Source of the DNA: Acinetobacter sp. SAAs474
Lineage (GTDB): Bacteria; Pseudomonadota; Gammaproteobacteria; Pseudomonadales; Moraxellaceae
Reading direction: 5' to 3'
DNA: 64,000 bases
Assembly (NCBI RefSeq): GCF_032823475.1
Contig: NZ_CP127915.1
Location: 1,550,001-1,614,000, forward strand
Shown here: positions 53,672 through 63,206 of the stretch, piece by piece
How positions within the stretch are numbered: the stretch's first letter is position 1
Layout: the number at the start of each line of letters is the position of its first letter
Translations under genes and position numbers: made by a program
The notes under the pieces: generated by a model
Databases searched by the model: none
What the model was told of the DNA's origin: nothing
What the model saw: only the letters and a program-made list of their open reading frames with translations

Positions 53672-55705
53672 ATGAATCATTCAAAACATGTAGTTAATAC
53701 CCCGAAAATAGCGATATTTTTTCAAACTGAAGCATGGAAAAATGCCTTGATTAAATTGCTTCCACAGCATGCACTGAAAAATCCAGTTATGGCGATTGTG
53801 TGGCTCGGGACATGGATCACTTTACTCAGTACCGTTACGGGGCAAGCCAATCTTATTTTTGGTTTAAGTGTCAGCGTTATTTTATTGATGACCGTATTGT
53901 TTGCGAATTATGCAGAAGCGATTGCAGAGGCTAAAGGGCGCGGTCAGGCATCGTCATTACGTCAAGCACGACAAAATTTAACTGCACGTCGGTTAGCTTC
54001 TCAGCAGGATACAGAAGGCAGTTTGATTGCAGCAACAGCATTAAAAGTAAATGATTTGATTGAGGTTCGTGCTGGTGAATTGATCGCTGCAGATGGTGAA
54101 ATTATTCAAGGCTTTGCAACCATTAATGAGGCAGCGGTTACGGGTGAATCGGCCGCAGTATTACGTGAAGCGGGTACCGATAAGTCCAGTGTGATTGGTG
54201 GCACTAAAGTATTGACAGATCGGATTATTGTCCAAGTGACTGCAGAGACAGGCAATAGTTTTTTAGATCGTATGATTGCACTCGTGGAAGGTTCAAATCG
54301 TCAAAAAACACCAAATGAAGTGGCATTGGCTATTTTATTAAATGTGATGACCTTGACTTTTGTATTGGTGGTGGCAAGTTTACCGATCATGGCTCATTTT
54401 CTAGATATCGTCATTCATCCTATTATTTTGGTGGCGTTATTGGTGTGTTTAATTCCGACAACGATAGGTGGCCTGTTACCTGCCATAGGCATTGCAGGCA
54501 TGAATCGTGCACTTAAAGCCAATATTATTGCTAAATCAGGTAAAGCCGTTGAAGTTGCTGGTGATATTGATGTATTGCTATTAGATAAAACGGGAACCAT
54601 TACCTATGGTGATCGTCAAGCAACTGCATTTTATCCAATCAGTACTGTGACAGAGACTGAATTACGTGAAGCTGCGATGTTTAGTTCATGGGCAGATCCT
54701 ACCCCTGAAGGCAAATCGATACTTAGTTTGGCTAAAGCACAAGGTGGAACGAGCATAGAGCCCAACCATACTGAATTTATTAGTTTTAACGCTGTAACCC
54801 GTATTTCTGGTGTTAATTTAGCCAATGGTCAGCATATTCGTAAAGGTGCTTTAGATGCAATTTTAAACTTTACTGGACAACCTATCGCACAGCATAGTGA
54901 ATTACAGACCCGAGTCAATCAAGTTGCATCAAAAGGTGCAACACCTTTAGTCGTGGCAAGAGATAGCTGCATTTTAGGGGTGATTGAATTATCTGATGTC
55001 ATTAAACCGGGTATTAAAGAGAAGTTTGTTCGTTTACGTGAAATGGGCATTAAGACGGTGATGGTGACAGGGGATAATCCCTTGACTGCAGCTGCGATTG
55101 CAGCTGAAGCTGGTGTCGATGATTATATTGCTGAAGCCAAACCTGAAGACAAGCTGAATTGTATTCGTTTGCAGCAACAGCAGGGACATTTGGTGGCAAT
55201 GGTGGGAGATGGCACCAATGATGCACCAGCGCTAGCACAAGCGGATATTGGTTTGGCGATGAATTCAGGCACACAGGCAGCAAAAGATGCAGGCAACATG
55301 GTGGATTTAGATTCCGATCCAACCAAACTACTTGCTGTGGTTGAAATTGGTAAGCAACAGTTGATCACACGTGGTGCACTAACTACATTTTCTTTAGCCA
55401 ATGATATTTCGAAATATTTTGCCATCTTACCTGCATTATTTATTGCGGCTATTCCTCAAATGGAAGTATTAAATATTATGCAGTTGAGTAGTTCAGAAAG
55501 TGCCATTCTGTCGGCCTTAATTTTTAATGCCATCATTATTCCTTTGCTTATTCCGATTGCATTACGTGGTGTGAAATTTAAACCAGCTACAGCAACCCAA
55601 TTACTACGTCGTAATATGCTGATATATGGTTTAGGTGGTGTATTACTTCCTTTTGTCGCTATCAAAGCCATTGATATCGTCATTAGCCCATTATTGCTGT
55701 TGTAA
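53672..55705 (+). CDS. kdpB: Potassium-transporting ATPase, catalytic subunit KdpB
   Basis: About 677 residues from ATG 53672 (a frame opening at 53645 overlaps the end of kdpA and is not used). P-type ATPase signatures are intact: TGESAAV in the actuator domain, LLDKTGTITYGD with phospho-acceptor Asp305, KGAxDA in the nucleotide domain, VTGDNPLTA, and VGDGTNDAPALAQ. It has four N-terminal and about three C-terminal helices and GGLLPAIG for the K-specific transmembrane region. It hydrolyses ATP to drive K+ uptake with KdpA and KdpC. Confidence 0.96.
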   Translation: MNHSKHVVNTPKIAIFFQTEAWKNALIKLLPQHALKNPVMAIVWLGTWITLLSTVTGQANLIFGLSVSVILLMTVLFANYAEAIAEAKGRGQASSLRQARQNLTARRLASQQDTEGSLIAATALKVNDLIEVRAGELIAADGEIIQGFATINEAAVTGESAAVLREAGTDKSSVIGGTKVLTDRIIVQVTAETGNSFLDRMIALVEGSNRQKTPNEVALAILLNVMTLTFVLVVASLPIMAHFLDIVIHPIILVALLVCLIPTTIGGLLPAIGIAGMNRALKANIIAKSGKAVEVAGDIDVLLLDKTGTITYGDRQATAFYPISTVTETELREAAMFSSWADPTPEGKSILSLAKAQGGTSIEPNHTEFISFNAVTRISGVNLANGQHIRKGALDAILNFTGQPIAQHSELQTRVNQVASKGATPLVVARDSCILGVIELSDVIKPGIKEKFVRLREMGIKTVMVTGDNPLTAAAIAAEAGVDDYIAEAKPEDKLNCIRLQQQQGHLVAMVGDGTNDAPALAQADIGLAMNSGTQAAKDAGNMVDLDSDPTKLLAVVEIGKQQLITRGALTTFSLANDISKYFAILPALFIAAIPQMEVLNIMQLSSSESAILSALIFNAIIIPLLIPIALRGVKFKPATATQLLRRNMLIYGLGGVLLPFVAIKAIDIVISPLLLL

Positions 55706-55724
55706 TTTGTCAATGAGGATAAAA

Positions 55725-56333
55725 ATGAATATTCAATATCAATCTGATTTAAGCTGCTCATTTAGACAAATTCTACGTGCAGCATTGGGATTAGTGGTGG
55801 TGGTTTGTGGTTTATGTGGTTTTGCTTATAGCAGTATTGCAACAGGGCTAGGTCAACTGCTTTTTCCGCAACAAGCCAATGGAAGCTTAATCGTGCTACA
55901 TGATCGCGTGGTTGGTTCGTCTTTAGTCGCGCAACCCTTTTTACAAGCACAGTATTTCCAGCCTCGGCCTTCTGCATCTGGTTATGATCCGATGGCGATG
56001 GCGGGCAGTAATATGGCAAGAACCAGCCCAGAACTACAGCAAGTGATTACGACACGTTTAGCACATCGTGCTCAATTGGAACAGGTGGCTTTATCTGAAA
56101 TTCCAGCAGATTTAGTTACCGCTTCTGGCAGCGGTATAGATCCTGAGATCAGTGTTCAGGCTGCAATCATTCAATGTCAACGTATTGCACGCAGTAGAAA
56201 TTTATCTGAAGATCAATTGTTGGCTTTGGTACATCAGCATACCATTCAGCCAACTCTAGGATGGTTAGGTCAAGCTCGTGTTAACGTATTACAGCTCAAT
56301 CTTGCTTTGGATCAATTACAAGCAAAATCATGA
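55725..56333 (+). CDS. kdpC: Potassium-transporting ATPase, KdpC subunit
   Basis: About 202 residues from ATG 55725 with GAGGAT 4-5 bp upstream; the longer open frame starting in kdpB is not used. A single N-terminal helix (ILRAALGLVVVVCGLCGFAYS) is followed by a periplasmic domain with IATGLGQLLFPQQANGSLI and YFQPRPSASGYDPMAMAGSNMA. These are the conserved KdpC motifs. The DPEISVQAAIIQCQRIA segment ends the family core. It is separated from kdpD by 208 bp that hold a large inverted repeat. Confidence 0.94.
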   Translation: MNIQYQSDLSCSFRQILRAALGLVVVVCGLCGFAYSSIATGLGQLLFPQQANGSLIVLHDRVVGSSLVAQPFLQAQYFQPRPSASGYDPMAMAGSNMARTSPELQQVITTRLAHRAQLEQVALSEIPADLVTASGSGIDPEISVQAAIIQCQRIARSRNLSEDQLLALVHQHTIQPTLGWLGQARVNVLQLNLALDQLQAKS

Positions 56334-56365
56334 TGATCTGCAATAGCAGATTAGACCTAGATCTT

Positions 56366-56431
56366 GATGACTTTGCTGATGAGTGACGAATGACATCTGA
56401 TGATAGTCAGTCATTCATCAGCAAGATCATC
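56366..56431 (+). repeat. 22-bp-arm imperfect inverted repeat between kdpC and kdpD
   Basis: Arm 56366-56387 and arm 56410-56431 pair over 22 positions with one mismatch and two G-U wobbles, around a 22-nt loop that itself can pair through TGAC/GTCA. After the second arm only TTTAAC follows, so it is a strong RNA hairpin without a classical terminator tail. It could cause partial termination or RNA processing between kdpABC and kdpDE. Confidence 0.7.
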
Positions 56432-56541
56432 TTTAACATATCCAGTGCAGCATAGCGCTAAGAGAACTATTATATTGATGAATTTACATAAATTGTGTTT
56501 GACTTTAAAACAACGCTGTCACTTGATCAAAGTATCGTGTT

Positions 56542-59178
56542 ATGAATAATAATCGCAATCATAAAGCTGATGTTTTATTACAGCATAGCCAGCGCTATCA
56601 ATCTGGACGATTAACGATATTTTTAGGTGCTGCCCCCGGAGTTGGCAAAACCTTTGCCATGTTAGTTCGTGCACATGAACTGGCTTTAACCGGCTGCAAC
56701 ATTGTGATTGGTTATGTAGAAACACATGGACGTCGTGAAACTGAGAATTTACTCGCAGGCCTGCCGATTATTCCTCGTCAAACCATAGCCTATCAAGGTC
56801 ATCAACTTGAAGAAATGGATTTAGATACGCTATTAGAACAAAAACCGAGTATTGTTTTGGTCGATGAATTGGCGCATAGCAATATGCCGGGTAGTCGTCA
56901 TGAAAAGCGTTGGCAGGATATTCATGAGTTACTTGATGCGGGTATTGATGTCTTTACCACCATGAATATTCAGCATTTAGAAAGTTTAAATGACCTTGTT
57001 TTTCAAATTACCGGTATCCGTGTAGTAGAAACAGTACCAGATCGTGTATTTGAACGGATTCGTGATATTCGTTTGATTGATTTGCCTGTTAATGAGCTAC
57101 TGGAACGTTTACATCAAGGAAAAGTTTATCTTCCTGAGCAAGCCCAATATGCATTAGAGCGTTTTTTTAGTCATGCCAATCTTACGGCATTACGTGAATT
57201 GGCCATGCAGACGGTTGCCAATTATGTGGATACTCATGTTCGAGAAAATTTTGCAATACAAGGTGTACACCCCATTCCACTCAAGCAACATATTCTCATT
57301 TTACTCGATCGCAATGTAAATGCTGAAGCCTTGGTTCGGATGGGATGTCGTATGGCTGAACATCGTTTAGCTGCTTGGACTGTGGTTGTTTTTTCACCCA
57401 AATCACAAGCATCTGAGCAACACCATATTGAACAGGCACTTAACTTGACCCGTCAATTAGGTGGTATGACCGAAATTTTATATGGTCAACAAGTCGCCCA
57501 ACAAGTTTTTAATTATATGGTTGACCGAGGGATATCCACAGTAGTATTGGCACAGCCATCAGCACACAGTTTAAATTTATGGGATATATTTAAACCCAAT
57601 ATTGTACAGCAACTATTGAAATATCATCCTGGTTTTGAAATCAGTATGGTGCCTATTTTACGGCAGCCTAAAAGCACAATGGCGCCACTAGAGCGGGGAC
57701 GATTATTATCCGCTAAAGAAATGTTGTATATCATTGCCACCAGCATCGGCAGTATTGTCTTGGCAAGTTGGGCCGAAAAATATTTGGGCATTGAAGATTT
57801 TTCACTGATTTTTATTACGGCTGTCGTATTTGTTGCGTCACAGACACGAATGTTTGTGGCCTTTTTTTCTGCAATCGTCTTCTTTCTGGCTTATAATTTC
57901 TTTTTTATTTCACCGAAATTTACCTTGCAAATTTCTGCACATCAAGGGGTCATGACGGTGATGGCTTTTCTTGCAGCAGCACTTATTTCTAGTCGTTTGG
58001 CTTCACGTTTGAAAGAGCAGGTAACGGCTTTAAAAGCTGCAAATAGCTATAAAAGTATTATGCAAGATGTTGGACAGAAATTATCGACCGCAGTTGATTT
58101 AGAACAAGTACGACAAGTTGCCGAACAGAGTCTGGCACAAAATTTACATGCACAAGTCTGGCTCTATTTTTCTGAAGCTGTTGTAGATGCATCTTCGTCT
58201 GTATTGACAGATAAAGAACAAATTTCAGCAGATTGGACATTAAAACATCATCAACCTTCTGGGCGCTTTACCCAGACTTTAACGCAAAATGAGTGGTGGT
58301 TTGTCCCTTTATTGGCATCGAAACAGTGTTTGGGTGTTGTTGGACTGAAATTTTCTACAGATCAGACCCACTTAAGTACAGCACAAAAGCAGCTGGCAGA
58401 AGCGATGATTGAATACATTGCACAAGCATTATCTCGAATACAGTTGGCCAAAGCACTGGAGAATGCAAATATCAATTCGGAAACCGAGAAATTACGTTCA
58501 GCATTATTGTCTTCAGTCTCTCATGATTTACGTTCACCGTTAGCATCAATGATTGGTGCAGCCGATACATTAAGTCATTATCGTCATGCGATGAATGAAG
58601 AGGATCAGAATAGTTTATTAGAAGCAATTCATTTAGAAGGGGAGCGTTTAGATCGTTATATTCAAAATTTACTTGATATGACACGATTAGGACATGAAGG
58701 GCTCAGTTTAAAACGTGATTGGATTGGTGTGGATGAATTGATTGGTTCAGCGGTCAGGCGCTTATCACGGTATATGCCTCAGGTAATGATTGATGTTGAT
58801 CTGCCTTCATCGACATTAAGTCTATTCGTTCATGCTGCTTTAATTGAACAAGCGATTTTTAATGTTTTAGAAAATGCGGCGAAGTTTGCACCAGAACATA
58901 CAGCAGTTGTGATTGAGGTGACTCAAATGAATCAAAATGAAGTAGAAATTGCCATCACCGATCAAGGTCAAGGTATTCCAGCAGAGGAAAGAGAACAGAT
59001 TTTTGATATGTTCTATACCATGCAGCGTGGTGATCGTGGACAATATGGCACAGGATTAGGTTTAACTATTGTCAAGGCGATTATTGGGGCACATATGGGA
59101 AAAATTATGGCATCTTCGGCCCAACATGATCAAGGGACCTGTATTCGTATACAGTTACCGATTCAGCCAACCCTTTAG
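56542..59178 (+). CDS. kdpD: Potassium/osmotic sensor kinase KdpD
   Basis: 878 residues. The N-terminal KdpD domain contains Walker A GAAPGVGKTFAML and ETHGRRETENLLAGLP. Next come a Usp-like segment (~245-365), four close-packed membrane helices (~395-490), a GAF-like region (~510-640), and the kinase core with SSVSHDLRSPLASM (His661), NVLENAAKF, DQGQGIP and GTGLGLTIVK. The order and length match E. coli KdpD. Its regulator follows 23 bp later. The ribosome site is weak. Confidence 0.95.
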   Translation: MNNNRNHKADVLLQHSQRYQSGRLTIFLGAAPGVGKTFAMLVRAHELALTGCNIVIGYVETHGRRETENLLAGLPIIPRQTIAYQGHQLEEMDLDTLLEQKPSIVLVDELAHSNMPGSRHEKRWQDIHELLDAGIDVFTTMNIQHLESLNDLVFQITGIRVVETVPDRVFERIRDIRLIDLPVNELLERLHQGKVYLPEQAQYALERFFSHANLTALRELAMQTVANYVDTHVRENFAIQGVHPIPLKQHILILLDRNVNAEALVRMGCRMAEHRLAAWTVVVFSPKSQASEQHHIEQALNLTRQLGGMTEILYGQQVAQQVFNYMVDRGISTVVLAQPSAHSLNLWDIFKPNIVQQLLKYHPGFEISMVPILRQPKSTMAPLERGRLLSAKEMLYIIATSIGSIVLASWAEKYLGIEDFSLIFITAVVFVASQTRMFVAFFSAIVFFLAYNFFFISPKFTLQISAHQGVMTVMAFLAAALISSRLASRLKEQVTALKAANSYKSIMQDVGQKLSTAVDLEQVRQVAEQSLAQNLHAQVWLYFSEAVVDASSSVLTDKEQISADWTLKHHQPSGRFTQTLTQNEWWFVPLLASKQCLGVVGLKFSTDQTHLSTAQKQLAEAMIEYIAQALSRIQLAKALENANINSETEKLRSALLSSVSHDLRSPLASMIGAADTLSHYRHAMNEEDQNSLLEAIHLEGERLDRYIQNLLDMTRLGHEGLSLKRDWIGVDELIGSAVRRLSRYMPQVMIDVDLPSSTLSLFVHAALIEQAIFNVLENAAKFAPEHTAVVIEVTQMNQNEVEIAITDQGQGIPAEEREQIFDMFYTMQRGDRGQYGTGLGLTIVKAIIGAHMGKIMASSAQHDQGTCIRIQLPIQPTL

Positions 59179-59201
59179 ATCACTTGAGTTGAGGATAGAT
59201 G

Positions 59202-59915
59202 ATGTCTGAAGTAAAAGAATCACTCGCAACAATGACACAAATATTGATTATTGATGATGAAAATCAGATTCGTAAGTTTTTGGATATCGCATTAAGAGCA
59301 CAAGGATATCGGACCTTATTGTCTGATCATGGACGTAATGGTATTACACAATTGGCATTACAGGGAGCTGATCTGGTCATTCTTGATCTCGGTCTTCCGG
59401 ATTTGGATGGTTTTGAGGTGTTGTCTGAATTAAGAACATGGTCAGATGTTCCCGTGATTGTTTTATCCGTACGTGCCAGTGAAGATGAAAAAGTTAAATT
59501 ACTCGATGCAGGCGCTAATGATTATGTCACCAAGCCTTTTAGCATTCAGGAATTAATGGCGAGAATTCGGGTGTTATTGCGTCAATTTCAACAGCGTACG
59601 GTAACATGCGCTATTTTTGATGATGGCATGTTAAAAATAGACTTTGCACAAAGACAGGTTTTTTTACAACAACAATTACTTGCTTTGACGCGTAAAGAAT
59701 ATCAGTTATTGCATTTATTGGCACAACATCAAGGTCAGTTATTGACTCAACCACAAATTTTAAAAGCATTATGGGGGCCTACACATCAGGAAGATACCCA
59801 TTATTTAAGGATTTTGGTGGCCAAGTTGCGCCATAAGCTTAATGATAATGCCATTCAGCCAAAATATATCATTACAGAGCCGGGGGTTGGTCTGAGATTT
59901 TTAAATCGATCTTAA
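59202..59915 (+). CDS. kdpE: Response regulator KdpE
   Basis: About 237 residues from ATG 59202; the adjacent ATG at 59199 lies too near the GAGGA site. Receiver: IIDDENQIRKFL, phospho-acceptor Asp62 in VILDLGLPDLDG, and Lys in YVTKPFS. The winged helix ends LRILVAKLRHKLNDN and ITEPGVGLRFL, characteristic of KdpE. It presumably binds the phased TTTACGC repeats upstream of kdpA. Confidence 0.94.
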   Translation: MSEVKESLATMTQILIIDDENQIRKFLDIALRAQGYRTLLSDHGRNGITQLALQGADLVILDLGLPDLDGFEVLSELRTWSDVPVIVLSVRASEDEKVKLLDAGANDYVTKPFSIQELMARIRVLLRQFQQRTVTCAIFDDGMLKIDFAQRQVFLQQQLLALTRKEYQLLHLLAQHQGQLLTQPQILKALWGPTHQEDTHYLRILVAKLRHKLNDNAIQPKYIITEPGVGLRFLNRS

Positions 59916-60130
59916 AAACAGTATAAATATGAATGACATTTGATAGTACAGAAAAAGATGTCAGTTTACACATCAGATAAAAATAACGCTTCTATTGGTG
60001 TCGTTGATAGCGGGGAAGCTCAGTTGCTGATCATGGTTATTAAAGCCTAAAAATTTTATGTGATCTTTACGTTACAGCATAGTGAACTTGCTTTATTTTG
60101 GCTGTTATCGAAGCGAATGAGAATAGTTAA

Positions 60131-61531
60131 ATGAGTTCTTCACTCATGATTGCCCCAGTAACCCTATCAACAAAAAAATGGCCTACACCAGTCACTGATA
60201 CTACGCTGGATTTTACGACATTGTTTTTACAAGAAATAGACCAATATTTACAACGTTATCCATATACGCAATATGTTGATATTTATTTACATGATTTGAA
60301 TGGACATCGCCGGGGTAAACGGATTGATGTGGCGTGTTTAAAGTCATTGCGAACAGGTTGTTATTTTCCCTTGTCAGTTTATGCCATGAGCTTGGATGGC
60401 CAAGTGATTGAAGACACGGGTTTGGGATATGCTAATGGTGAACCTGATTATCTGTGCCTGCCGCTATTAGGAACATTGCAGCCCTCAGCATTTAATCCAG
60501 AAAAACATGCCCAAGTATTGTTAACCATGCAAGATGGTCATCAAGGATGTCCTTTTGAGCCCCGAAATATTTTAAAGAAAATAGTTCAACAGCTTCATCG
60601 ACTTGATTTTTATCCATGTATTGCTGCTGAACTAGAGTTTTATCTTGAACCTATTCAAAAAGACTCCAGTCATAGTGTAGCGTTAACACAGTGTTTTGAT
60701 ATAGATCCTCCTCGTCAAGATCAACATGTTTTAGATGAAATTAACCATATAGCGGCAGAGCAAGGTATTCATATCACGGGCATTGTTGCAGAATCATCAT
60801 CTGGACAGTATGAAATTAACCTGCAACATCAGCATGCAGTTTTACAGTTGTGTGATCAACTGATGTTGTTAAAACGGACCATTAAACAAGTCGCGACCAA
60901 ACATGGATTTCAAGCCAGTTTTTTGGCTAAACCAAATTTGCAAAAAGCAGGCAGTGGTATGCATTTTCATATGAGTTTGGCTCATTTGGAACAAAAAAAT
61001 ATATTTAGCAGCACATCGTCAGATCAATGTTCAGAGACGCTACTAAAAGTCATCAGTGGATTAATCGCCCTATTACCTGCATCAGTCGCGATATTAGCCC
61101 CCAACGTTAATTCATTTCGACGCTTTAGCCAAGGACATCATGTGCCTTTGGCAGCTACATGGGGCGTGAATAATCGTCATGTGGCTATCCGTATCCCTTG
61201 TTCGGATCAAGATAATCAACGATTAGAATATCGGGTTGCGGGTGCAGATTGTAATCCCTATTTGGCTGTTGCCATGATATTGACAGGTACCTTACATGGT
61301 TTAACACAAGACTTAGAGATACCGCAGGCATTCACTTCACCAACCTTATCCAAGGACGATGTCTTGTTCGCAACGAATCAATTGGATGCTTTAGCGCAAT
61401 TAAAATCGGATCCAGTATTGGCCCATTATATTGGCGCCGATTTTATTCGGCTTTGGTGTGCAGTAAAATATGCCGAACATTGTGATCTTTTTAAGCAAAT
61501 GACCAGTATGGAACAAGCGTGGGATCTTTAG
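60131..61531 (+). CDS. Glutamine-synthetase-like gamma-glutamylpolyamine synthetase, PuuA-like
   Basis: 466 residues of the glutamine synthetase family. YVDIYLHDLNGHRRGKRI, near the N-terminus, is typical of PuuA rather than GlnA. IAAELEFYLEP, EINLQHQHAV and AGSGMHFHMSL hold the metal ligands, and NSFRRFSQGHHVPLAATWGVNNRHVAIRIP the ATP/amine site. There is no adenylylation-site tyrosine motif. PuuA ligates glutamate to putrescine at the entry of the Puu pathway. A PuuB-like oxidase, permease and PatD-like dehydrogenase lie 22-29 kb to the left. No PuuD-type hydrolase is seen in the window. It may instead act on another amine such as ethanolamine or spermidine. Confidence 0.83.
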   Translation: MSSSLMIAPVTLSTKKWPTPVTDTTLDFTTLFLQEIDQYLQRYPYTQYVDIYLHDLNGHRRGKRIDVACLKSLRTGCYFPLSVYAMSLDGQVIEDTGLGYANGEPDYLCLPLLGTLQPSAFNPEKHAQVLLTMQDGHQGCPFEPRNILKKIVQQLHRLDFYPCIAAELEFYLEPIQKDSSHSVALTQCFDIDPPRQDQHVLDEINHIAAEQGIHITGIVAESSSGQYEINLQHQHAVLQLCDQLMLLKRTIKQVATKHGFQASFLAKPNLQKAGSGMHFHMSLAHLEQKNIFSSTSSDQCSETLLKVISGLIALLPASVAILAPNVNSFRRFSQGHHVPLAATWGVNNRHVAIRIPCSDQDNQRLEYRVAGADCNPYLAVAMILTGTLHGLTQDLEIPQAFTSPTLSKDDVLFATNQLDALAQLKSDPVLAHYIGADFIRLWCAVKYAEHCDLFKQMTSMEQAWDL

Positions 61532-61613
61532 TGGATCATGACGGATTGGCACGATATGTCAGGCTGATTTTTTCAGTATGAGCGATTTGTAGGTCAAATG
61601 GTTTAGAAAAAAT

Positions 61614-61645
61614 AAAAGGACACCACTGAGCTGTTGTGTCCTTTT
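61614..61645 (-). terminator. Bidirectional terminator between puuA-like gene and gltP
   Basis: AAAAGGACAC (61614-61623) and GTGTCCTTTT (61636-61645) form a 10-bp stem around a 12-nt loop. Read leftward it is followed by TATTTTTTC, a good T-run, so it chiefly ends gltP, 15 bp past that stop; it may also stop the puuA-like transcript. Confidence 0.8.
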
Positions 61646-61659
61646 AAGTTGATTAAGAT

Positions 61660-62955
61660 CTAAAGTTGATTGTTTTTCTCTAGGCTGTAATTTTTTTGCT
61701 TTTCATAATCAAATTCGCCTTCCCATTTACTGATAACAAGAACGGCTAAAGCATTACCAATGACATTCAGTACAGTACGTGCCATGTCCAAAATCCGGTC
61801 AATCCCTGCAATAAATGCCAGCCCTTCGAGTGGAATACCCACACTGCCCAGAGTCGCTAATAGCACCACAAACGATACGCCAGGTACACCTGCAATTCCT
61901 TTTGAGGTAATCATGAGGGTTAAGACCAAGATCACTTGCTGGGTAATACTTAGATCAATACCATAAAGTTGTGCGATAAAAATAGCAGCAATACTTTGAT
62001 AGAGCGTAGAACCATCTAAGTTAAACGAATAACCAATAGGAATAACAAAACCTGCAATAGGTTTCGGTGCACCATAGGCTTCCATTTTTTCCATGATACG
62101 CGGTAATACTGTTTCTGAGCTGGCCGTTGAGTACGCTAGAATCAATTCATCTTTTAAAATTTTAATTAATGCCCAGATACTAAAGCCACAGATTTTCGCA
62201 ACTAAGCCCAGTACAACAAAGATAAAGAAGAAAATAGCAGCATAAACCAATACAGCTAATTTAACCAATGGCACTAAAGAGCTAAAGCCAAAGTTTGCGA
62301 CTGTTGCGGCAATTAAACCAAATACCCCAACAGGTGCAAACATCATAATCATATGTGTGACTTTAAACATTGTTTCTGAAACGGCATTTAAAACTTTGAT
62401 GAGTGGTTGTTTAACCTCACTATCCAGTGCACCCAAACCTAAACCGAACATGACCGAGAAGAAAATAATCGGTAACATTTGACCACTGGTCAACGCTGCA
62501 AAAAAGTTTGATGGAATCAGCGATAAAATGGTTTGTACTAAGCTGTGAGAGTGTTCACTCACTTCATGTGTGGTATTTTGATAGCTTGAAATATCGGCCT
62601 GTGTCAGGGCAGACATATCAATACCTACGCCAGGTTGGAAGATATTGGCAGCAAATAAGCCGACAAGAATCGCAATAGTGGTAATAATTTCAAAATAGAT
62701 AATCGTTTTAAAACCAAGTTTACCAATATTGCTACCATGGCTGGTATTGGCAATACCCAAAATCAGCATGGATACGACCAATGGAATCACAATCATTTTA
62801 ATTAGATTAATAAAGATTGTGCCTAAGGGAGTTAAAAAGTTTGTGACTAAAGTATCACGGTATTCAGGAGAGTAGTGTAGGAAAGAACCAACAAGTATCC
62901 CTAGGATCAAGGCAATGACAATTTGCCACGCTAGACTAATTTTACTTTTTTTCAT
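61660..62955 (-). CDS. gltP: Glutamate/aspartate:proton symporter, GltP-like
   Basis: 431 residues of the dicarboxylate/amino acid:cation symporter family. LTPLGTIFINLIKMIVIPLVVSMLILGI lies near helix 2-3. The substrate-binding region has AYSTASSETVLPRIME (serine-rich hairpin) followed by GYSFNLDGSTLYQSIAAIFIAQ and GVPGVSFVVLLATL. These match GltP more than DctA, but C4-dicarboxylates cannot be excluded. A 12-bp inverted repeat lies 43-86 bp upstream of the ATG. Confidence 0.88.
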   Translation of the reverse strand: MKKSKISLAWQIVIALILGILVGSFLHYSPEYRDTLVTNFLTPLGTIFINLIKMIVIPLVVSMLILGIANTSHGSNIGKLGFKTIIYFEIITTIAILVGLFAANIFQPGVGIDMSALTQADISSYQNTTHEVSEHSHSLVQTILSLIPSNFFAALTSGQMLPIIFFSVMFGLGLGALDSEVKQPLIKVLNAVSETMFKVTHMIMMFAPVGVFGLIAATVANFGFSSLVPLVKLAVLVYAAIFFFIFVVLGLVAKICGFSIWALIKILKDELILAYSTASSETVLPRIMEKMEAYGAPKPIAGFVIPIGYSFNLDGSTLYQSIAAIFIAQLYGIDLSITQQVILVLTLMITSKGIAGVPGVSFVVLLATLGSVGIPLEGLAFIAGIDRILDMARTVLNVIGNALAVLVISKWEGEFDYEKQKNYSLEKNNQL

Positions 62956-62997
62956 ATTTAGCTCTGAAAAAATGAGATTCGATAAAATACCTCATAC

Positions 62998-63041
62998 GGT
63001 CGATAATTTTAATTGTTTAAAAAAAATATAAATTATCGACC
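62998..63041. promoter_or_regulatory. 12-bp inverted repeat upstream of gltP
   Basis: GGTCGATAATTT (62998-63009) and AAATTATCGACC (63030-63041) are perfect arms with a 20-bp AT-rich spacer. The site lies 43-86 bp before the gltP start, in the region expected for its promoter. It overlaps the hairpin at 63039-63067. Confidence 0.45.
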
Positions 63042-63067
63042 CATATGGCAGTATTGGGAGTATGGGT
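63039..63067 (-). terminator. Possible terminator of the ABC permease transcript
   Basis: ACCCATA (63039-63045) and TATGGGT (63061-63067) form a 7-bp stem with a 15-nt loop. Read leftward it is followed by CGATAATTTATATTTTTTTT. It lies about 140 bp beyond the ABC permease stop. Confidence 0.4.
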
Positions 63068-63206
63068 CTATTTTGAAGCCTAGATGATAAATGACCTATT
63101 CTTTTTCGTATAATTTATATTTGTTTGGTTACAATTTTCTCAGTTTTACTTGATATTTCGATTTAAATACCCGAATTAATTTGTATTATTAATTTAATGC
63201 AACTTA

